A stretch of 64,000 bases of DNA from Hyaloperonospora brassicae. Lineage: Eukaryota > Oomycota > Peronosporomycetes > Peronosporales > Peronosporaceae. Each line of letters opens with the position of its first letter. The first letter of the stretch is position 1. Where the stretch lies: positions 1 through 64,000 of the forward strand of contig CANTFL010000945.1 of the NCBI GenBank assembly GCA_947650285.1. The letters are read 5' to 3'. Under the pieces are notes generated by a model, which made no database searches, was not told the DNA's origin, and saw nothing but the letters and a program-made list of their open reading frames with translations. Positions 58,106 to 64,000 of this stretch are shown piece after piece. Position numbers and translations under genes: made by a program.

Positions 58106-58885
58106 TTGAGCTTGCGCATCTTGTATGAGTGTCACGTTGCCTCAAAAGGTGGTCATCGTGGTCGGGAAGAGACTTACCTTCCGGTAAGTCGTGACGTTTA
58201 CTGGCCCCGCCAGTATCAGTTTGTACACCAGTACATTCGTGCTTGCGAGGTTTGTCAACGAATGAAGCCCAGTCCTTCATCCCGTGCGCCATTGCAGCCT
58301 CTGCCTGTTTCGAAAGAGTGCTGGCAGTCCGTTTCAATGGACTTCGTCTTCGGTTTTCCCGAAGACGCTCACAATAATAATGGTATCCTTGTGTTTGTTG
58401 ACCGGTTCGCCAAGATGGTCCATCTTGCTGCTGTCCCTGAGTCGATCACGGCACAGGGCTGTGCTCTTGTCTTTCTAGACACGGTCTTTAGACTCTACGG
58501 GTTACCCCGTGAACTCGTATCCGACCGTGACCCTCGGTTCACGGCGGCATTTTGGCAAACCGTGTTCCGTTCTCTCGGAACACGATTGAAGATGTCTACT
58601 TCTGACCATCCCGAAACAGATGGTCCGACGGAACGTGCGAACTGTGTCCTCGAAGAGATCCTTCGAGGATGTGTCCACTCGTTTTCGAGTTGGAGAGAAT
58701 TCCTACCCATGGTGGAATTCGCCATCAATAATTCGGTGCATGCTTCCACACAGCACACACCGTTTTACGTGAATGGCCTACGCCATCCACGTGTGCCCAC
58801 CCTTCTAGAGTGTGACTCTTGGATAAGGGGGAAATCGCTCGAGCAAAAACCGTTTTGGCTCTTGCTCATCACGTGTCGACGCTAA
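58106..58885 (+). CDS. Integrase open frame of EL2
   Basis: 259 codons. The HHCC finger is seen in ECHVASKGGHRGREE and CEVCQRM. The DDE triad is Asp in QSVSMDFVFGFPED, Asp in LVSDRDPRF and Glu in DGPTERANCVLEE, at the expected 35-residue spacing. The frame leaves the polyprotein frame at about 58830, so the tail with chromodomain lies in other frames (59340-60046). Confidence 0.85.
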   Translation: MSLRILYECHVASKGGHRGREETYLPVSRDVYWPRQYQFVHQYIRACEVCQRMKPSPSSRAPLQPLPVSKECWQSVSMDFVFGFPEDAHNNNGILVFVDRFAKMVHLAAVPESITAQGCALVFLDTVFRLYGLPRELVSDRDPRFTAAFWQTVFRSLGTRLKMSTSDHPETDGPTERANCVLEEILRGCVHSFSSWREFLPMVEFAINNSVHASTQHTPFYVNGLRHPRVPTLLECDSWIRGKSLEQKPFWLLLITCRR

Positions 58886-59339
58886 CGTCGTCACGTATTA
58901 TGCCAATGTCGATCAAGTCGACATCGATGAAGAAGATCGCATCAATAATAGCGGCGACGCTATCACTGACTCGGATGATGATGACGATGCTGGTATTTTC
59001 AGCATCGTCAACGATTGTGTCAGCGAGGAAGAAGACAACCTCGCTGAAGAAGAGAAGAACCTTTTGGAAGTGCGCACGAAGCGCACTGAAAGACAAAACA
59101 AAGAGTCAGCAGAGAACTTCCTGCTGACTCGAGAGGCGGTAGTCTGTTTCGTTCAGGACTCCATTGCAAATGCGGTGGACCGCCAGAAACGGAACGCAGA
59201 CAATAATGTAAGAGCAAATGTTCTTTCATAAAAGGTTAAAGACCTAGTACTACTGTCTACGGTAAACTTACCTGGACATGCAGTCACTAGTGTCGGCAGT
59301 AGTAAACTACTGCCGAAATACATTGGGTCATTTCGACTG

Positions 59340-60046
59340 ATGCATCGCAAGGACAATGCAAACACGATCGAATTGCCACGTAAGATGCCCACGCATCATT
59401 ATTTTTACGTGGGGAGGCTCAGGCCGTACTGTCATTACGAGCCTTCTTCTTCCGATGAAGATAGCCCCCACGTTCAAGAACATCCATCAAGTTCTTGCGT
59501 TCGCGCTGCAGACGATCCGTCTGGTCGCGCAGATATGATACCTCGGAACTCAACCGAGATATCTCCCCGCGAGCTGTCGCCAGCTCGCCGAAAAGGGAGC
59601 GGACATCCCGATCGACCTGAAGCTTCGCTTTGGCATAATCAACGCGATCCCTCGCCCGATCAGCCTCGTATCCTTGCGGTTCTTCCGCACGGTATCAGTC
59701 AAAGCGTAGCGCCGGTCGCGCTCGTGCATCAAGGCATCGCGCAATTCGTCGATTGCGCGATCCATCTCGTAAGGGTCAAGATGGTGAGCCGAATCATCTG
59801 GAGGAGGTCTTTCCTCCTCCACCACATCCTTTGGTGGATGCTCACGGTAGTCAACGCTTTATAGTGGAGCGTATCTTGAATCACCGTGACGATTCAGGAT
59901 CAAGGACGAGCTACCTCGTCCAGTGGCCGGGATATCCACCCTCTTGGAACAGCTGGGAGCCCCGCTCTCAGCTGTTGATGGATGTTGAAGGTCTCGTCCG
60001 CCAGTATGACGGGACACATCCGATTGGTCCGAGGGCCCATCGGTAA
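59340..60046 (+). pseudogene. Integrase tail, linker and chromodomain of EL2
   Basis: Frame 59340-59864 has [20 protein letters not shown] and the Ser/Pro-rich linker. Frame 59753-60046 has the chromodomain ([33 protein letters not shown]). A small indel near 59690 separates them and also disrupts the antisense ORF. Confidence 0.75.
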
Positions 60047-61027
60047 ACATGCGCCCTAGGCGCTTGTAGACGGATTGCAAGTTTGCAATCGCGTCACGCA
60101 TCTCAGCCGAAATGTGTGCCCTTCCCCAGAGCAAACTTAGGGAATACACGTCCCTATGTGCACGCTGCGAGTTGTCAACACAACTCGCACAAGGGTCTCC
60201 CCATGTGAGGCAAGGAATGTCTGCCTCACTCGACAAACATTGCAACCAGTACCTAGCACCGGTTGGCGTTTGCTTTTCGAACCTGAGGCGTGTCGCCTCA
60301 AGCTTCTTGAGCCACCCTTCTCGATATAATTTTTTACGTTTTGGACTAACGCGTTCCACGCAGCCAAAAGCGATGCTTTGTCGCGCTTTTAATTCCCATT
60401 GTACCATAGATGTCTAAGAAAGACATCGAGATAAAAATCTTCTTCAGCGCGAAAGTTCTTCGCGCTGGAACTCAAGCCGTGAAGCTCGGTTGCATCGAAT
60501 AAGGGTATTCGATGATGTTGGTTTGTCTCGTGAGATAAGCTATTGATGATCCGTTCGGGCAAACGCCACGACTTCGGCTGATCACGCTTCAAAGTGGTAC
60601 CCTTGTCGGTACCACGGCTCCCAGAATGACGGCGGCTCACGCCATCGTCATCACGCTCGTGCGAAGAAGCACGAGTCGGCTGTGGTAAGGAGTAATACTC
60701 ATCACCACCCTGATCACCTTCATCATCACTGCCGAACAGACTGTGTTGCAAATTGCGAGCCCGTTCGTTCGGCAGTGGCCTTGGCGAATACTGATGCGTC
60801 GCCGATGAGCGAGACGCCTCTGGAGCATTGCCCGAGTCTGACACGTCTGACTCACCAGAATAGATGACCTCAATGTCGGGGTCATCATGCGCACGCGGTG
60901 AGGTTCCGCGTGCACCTGCAGCACCTGTTGCTGCAGGCGAAGAAGGAGCAGCAGACGACGAATCGTCTGCCGCAGAGGCTGGCACAGCACCGGGCTGTGT
61001 AGGTCTTGCGTCACCTCGCATAGACAT
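59422..61027 (-). pseudogene. Antisense ORF of EL2
   Basis: Frame 1 (61027-60389) begins MSMRGDARPTQPG and stays about 85-90% identical to EL1 until TAA at 60391-60389, where EL1 has CAA. Beyond it the frame continues KRDK and [15 protein letters not shown] up to the heptamer at 60335-60329. Frame 2 (60407-59859) then reads [58 protein letters not shown] and stops at TAA where EL1 has GAA. The coiled coil resumes (59825-59550) and is frameshifted near 59690. The lesions differ from those of EL1, so the common ancestor had an open antisense frame apart from the shared frame change. Confidence 0.6.
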
Positions 61028-61144
61028 GTTAACTATGCGAGGTCAAGCGGAAAGTGAATGGAACGGACCCAACAAGTTCTCCCTGTCCCAATGGTGACCA
61101 ACGGGTGGCCGCCATATTTTTGATAGTCACACGGTGACTATCAG

Positions 61145-61156
61145 TTAAGGGGGGGT
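61145..61156 (+). other. Polypurine tract of EL2
   Basis: The purine run AAGGGGGGGTGA lies directly before the 3' LTR, the expected place for plus-strand priming. Confidence 0.65.
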
Positions 61157-61158
61157 GA

Positions 61159-61549
61159 TGTAACGGGGCAGCACGTTACATGGATATTGTCATTTGTGAG
61201 ATAATGAAAATACAGAATATTAAGTTGAATATTCTTTTAATAATATCACCAATAGTGGTGGTATTGAAGGGTAGACCAAAGAGTCTGTTCATTGGTTGAT
61301 ATCGTGATGATATTAACCCACCAATCGCTGCAAGACGCGCGCAATGAGTGGTGACGAGACGTCATCATACACTCAGTTATATTAGCATAATTAAGTCAGG
61401 TTGAACAGAGAGACAGTGGCTAAAGACTTAATTATATTAATATAACAGTTCTACTTTTACCTTAACTACGCTTCCTCGTTTGCCTCGTGTATGTCTGTCG
61501 GGGCACCGAAACCCTTGCGTTAAGTTCACGCAAGGGTGTGCCTGTTTCA
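61159..61549 (+). repeat. 3' LTR of EL2
   Basis: It starts TGTAACGGGG. Its outer end has decayed to TGTGCCTGTTTCA. In the U5 half it shares variants with the 3' LTR of EL1 rather than with its own partner. Confidence 0.9.
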
Positions 61550-62729
61550 TTTCGGCCTTTGTAAATAAGCATTCGAAGCCGAGGCACAGGCGTCGAATGC
61601 GATGGAAGTCTCTACCTTGGAATCGTTGATATGCCACGTTTGCACTTGCTTAGAATCAGGAATATATATCCACCGGCATGCGTTGACATCGTTCGGCAGC
61701 ACAAGCCTAATATGACAGAGAGCTTTCCCACCTTTGATGAGTGCCCGTCATGGATGTCAACGTACCTAGAGGTGAGGTATGGTTGCTCGCAATTAGTTGC
61801 ACGATGTCGCAGCTGATGGTTTCGTGACTGGCAACTTCTACCTGGTGCATGATACAAGCCGGCACCCACTGCATGATATAAGCACGGGTGCTTTAGGTAT
61901 AGGAATATAGCGTTATATCGAGATGGTTCGAGCATCGAGATATGTTTTGGAAGCAGACATAACATAAAGAATGCACTTGTCATTGGCTGAATATTTGCCC
62001 GCTTCTTTGTGCGTTGTGAAATCCACAACATGGCTCTTTTGTTAATCACGGGTCACACTTACTATCACCTTTGTGGCGGTCACTTGCTGGGATACTGATC
62101 AAAAGTATGCCTACGGCCAAAGTCACGCTCATTCGATGCAGTCTTCGATTATCGAAAAACAAATTTTCCTCATATGTGACCGAGGTGCCGTAAGCGATCA
62201 AAACCTTGAGAGTTCGCCAGCTTCAGACCATCTCACATGGACAAAATTGCTGCCTGGTGCTGCTTCTTTCTGAGCGAGAATGCCCCGGAGACTATGATGA
62301 ATGGAGTCGAAGCGTGATAGAGTGCAGCCCATGAGTACAAAGGGTCAAGCCGTCTTTTTATAAAAGAGCATTACGGGAAGTTGACGATTTGGCAAGCTGA
62401 AGCTGTCAGCAGCTTCCTTGTCCGCTACAAGCAACCACCTCTTCTAATAGCAATACCTGCTAACCTACTACATTGTAAGACGGGATCTAATTAGCATAGA
62501 CTGACATACTGGCCTGAAGGTCACGGATCTAGGACTTGGTTGATGAAATAAACGCAAAAGTATCCGAAGCACCGCTACTCACACAGGTGATGAAAGTAAA
62601 TCCAGCCTTTGTAAACCAAGCGAGCTCTTGGCCTGCACATAGAAGCCACTATATTGCAGCTGCAAACTGTGCCTACTCGATGCACAAGTCTCGGCTCTTT
62701 TGACTTCACATCGTTGGAGTGGCAAGATT
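61550..62729. other. Unclassified flank of EL2
   Basis: Fragments on the plus strand read like protein (PSWMSTYLEVRYGCSQLVAR; TLTITFVAVTCWDTDQKYAY), separated by stops, so an old DNA transposon is possible. No family could be assigned. Confidence 0.3.
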
Positions 62730-63201
62730 TGTAACGGGGCACGCTCTTGCTCAAAAAGCTAAGCAAGGCCTTGTATTGATAACAATACAACGGTGCGTAC
62801 GCCCGACGTCACGTACACGTGGCGTGAGGAAGCGCGACCAAGACAATACCGAACCCGAAAGCTCTGTCTTGAGGGAAAAGTAGAACTGTTATTTAATATA
62901 TTTATGTTTCTTGCTAAATCATCTTTTGTCTTTATCTAACTATATTAAACTACTGTCCACTATGTGGGTCTTCTGTCCACCACCCCTTGCGCGCGTCCAG
63001 CAACGATTGTTGGATAACTGGTTTGATGTACACGGTACATCAATCAAGACGTGGACTCCTCCACGGATATTACCCTTTGGGGTGATACTCCGACAACATC
63101 GTTTTTCTCGGTTGATGTTGATAGAATATTATCAAAATAGATAACGCTCAAAAATGAGTACTTTCGTACCAATTTTTATGTAACGGGCTCACTCCGTTAC
63201 A
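62730..63201 (+). mobile_element. Solo Gypsy LTR
   Basis: It starts TGTAACGGGG and ends ACTCCGTTACA (472 bp), with no internal domains on either side. Flanks AGATT (62725-62729) and AGCTT (63202-63206) match at four of five positions, consistent with an aged target duplication. It is a different subfamily from EL1/EL2 but also hairpin-rich (TTGATGTAC-ACG-GTACATCAA, 63023-63043; TTGTATTG-ATAA-CAATACAA, about 62773-62792). Confidence 0.75.
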
Positions 63202-63879
63202 AGCTTAGTGTGCAATTTCTTCGATTATAGTAAATATAGAAGATCCGTGCTTTATTTGCTCGCAAGTGTTGCCAATGTAAGGAGTACGAGTGTGTACATC
63301 CAGATGTCGATAAATACGATGCTGTTGCCGATCACTTCCTGGTCATAAAGCAACAAAACTTTTACTTCACTTTGGTGAGATCATGCAGTAAAGATCGATT
63401 TGGGGCCGACCGATATTTTCAGTTAAAGAGTTTGACAAATAGTCGAGGTCGACTCATATATTGTCAGTAACATTAGTACTATTCCCCAACAAAGTATGCA
63501 CCGTCCAGACGTTTTCTGATACGCGATCTCTTTTAATTCCCTTTCCGCGATCGTGACCGACTCTGCTGCTTGTAAGAAGTATTTCCAAATTCTATCTTAA
63601 ACGACCAAGCAGTCAAAAACTGTTTACTTCCGGAATTGTTGTCGCAGTTACGCGCATCGTCATCTTCTTCAACAACCTTTTGTCTAGTTTCTTTTTGACC
63701 GGTCCGTAAATATTTCTCTGTCATGTTTACGACCGCTTCTTCTTCAATTTGTTGTTTTACGAATAGAAGAGATGTATTTGAGGCCCGCGTAGCAGCTCAC
63801 ACGCACGCGATCGCTCCTGACTTCTTCGGCAATATACTTTATCGCTGTCGGAGTATCCTTAAACTACAGAGATCATCAT
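63202..63879. other. Unclassified AT-rich stretch
   Basis: No gene or repeat recognised. Short minus-strand frames lack motifs. Confidence 0.4.
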
Positions 63880-64000
63880 TTTAACGGGATTACGCGTCGC
63901 CTGAAATACGATAATAGGTGTGGTGCACACAAGGGGCTAGATCCCATTTAAAATAATATTAGAACACCGTATTAGTCGTTCAATACCGATGTATGTCAAA
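63880..64000 (+). mobile_element. Start of an R1-type Gypsy LTR cut by the window edge
   Basis: The blocks ATAGGTGTGGTGCACACA and AATATTAGAACAC match R1 at about 11210-11270 in the same order. The left terminus has decayed (TTTTAACGGGATTAC). It indicates another element extending beyond the window. Confidence 0.6.

Larger units (their letters stand above)
53646..61549 (+). mobile_element. EL2: nearly full-length Ty3/Gypsy retrotransposon, inverted relative to EL1
   Basis: Same family as EL1. LTRs lie at 53646-54036 and 61159-61549, and gag, protease, RT, RNase H, integrase and chromodomain run on the plus strand, with the antisense ORF on the minus strand. The five gag-pol stops listed for EL1 recur at equivalent positions (54901, 54985, 55518, 56691 and directly after 57743). 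Private lesions include a 2-bp loss in gag near 54411, loss of a knuckle Cys (TGC to TGA), an in-frame deletion in the linker, and a frame change at the integrase tail near 58830. The flanks GTGCT and TTTCG do not match, so no target duplication is visible. Confidence 0.92.

Noticed and set aside
1..64000. tRNA, rRNA or bacterial-type promoters and terminators
   Set aside because: No cloverleaf with a GGTTCRANTCC box or rRNA core was recognised, and the gene structures are eukaryotic.

Overview
The window looks like nuclear DNA of an oomycete, most likely a plant-pathogenic member of the Peronosporales. Cellular genes carry short GT-AG introns. The aldehyde dehydrogenase gene has an exact match to the oomycete initiator (GCTCATTYYNCAWTTT) 35 nt upstream of its ATG. 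A decayed tandem WY-type effector gene is present. The rest is dominated by Ty3/Gypsy and Ty1/Copia retrotransposons of several ages. No rRNA, tRNA or CRISPR was found. All alignments were made by eye.

Layout. 1-10.4 kb is a gene island: the 3' end of an unidentified gene, an NAD(P)H-hydrate epimerase gene (-, six exons), a proteasome alpha-1 gene (+, four exons) sharing a promoter with it, unresolved coding fragments, an OTU deubiquitinase gene with Tudor-like and UIM motifs (+), and a dipeptidyl-peptidase gene (-). 11.2-42 kb is nested transposon wreckage: an old Gypsy (R1) split by a GATC-rich element, an old Copia (C1) split by a nearly full-length Gypsy (EL1, 20452-28416, 5-bp target duplication CGTTC), another GATC-rich element, a third Gypsy relic (R3), and a Gypsy leader fragment. 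43-46.5 kb holds the broken effector and a possible SNARE remnant. 46.6-50.7 kb is a Copia element with both LTRs. Then come an ATAC microsatellite, an intact mitochondrial-type ALDH gene (-), a second nearly full-length Gypsy (EL2, 53646-61549) in opposite orientation to EL1, a solo LTR, and the edge of another LTR.

The most unusual signal is in the Gypsy family. Its LTRs, leader, gag, pol and 3' region are studded with short perfect inverted repeats (7-11 bp stems, 2-10 nt loops) far above chance. One leader carries a 51-bp tandem repeat in which each unit is three hairpins with the same TCT loop, and two places show compensatory arm changes. The same elements carry a long antisense ORF starting just inside the 3' LTR and overlapping the integrase tail and chromodomain. 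Its two frames join at a -1 slippery heptamer (A AAA AAT) present in both copies. EL1 and EL2 also share five in-frame stop codons in gag-pol. Together these point to an antisense-coding, structure-rich Gypsy lineage worth characterising.
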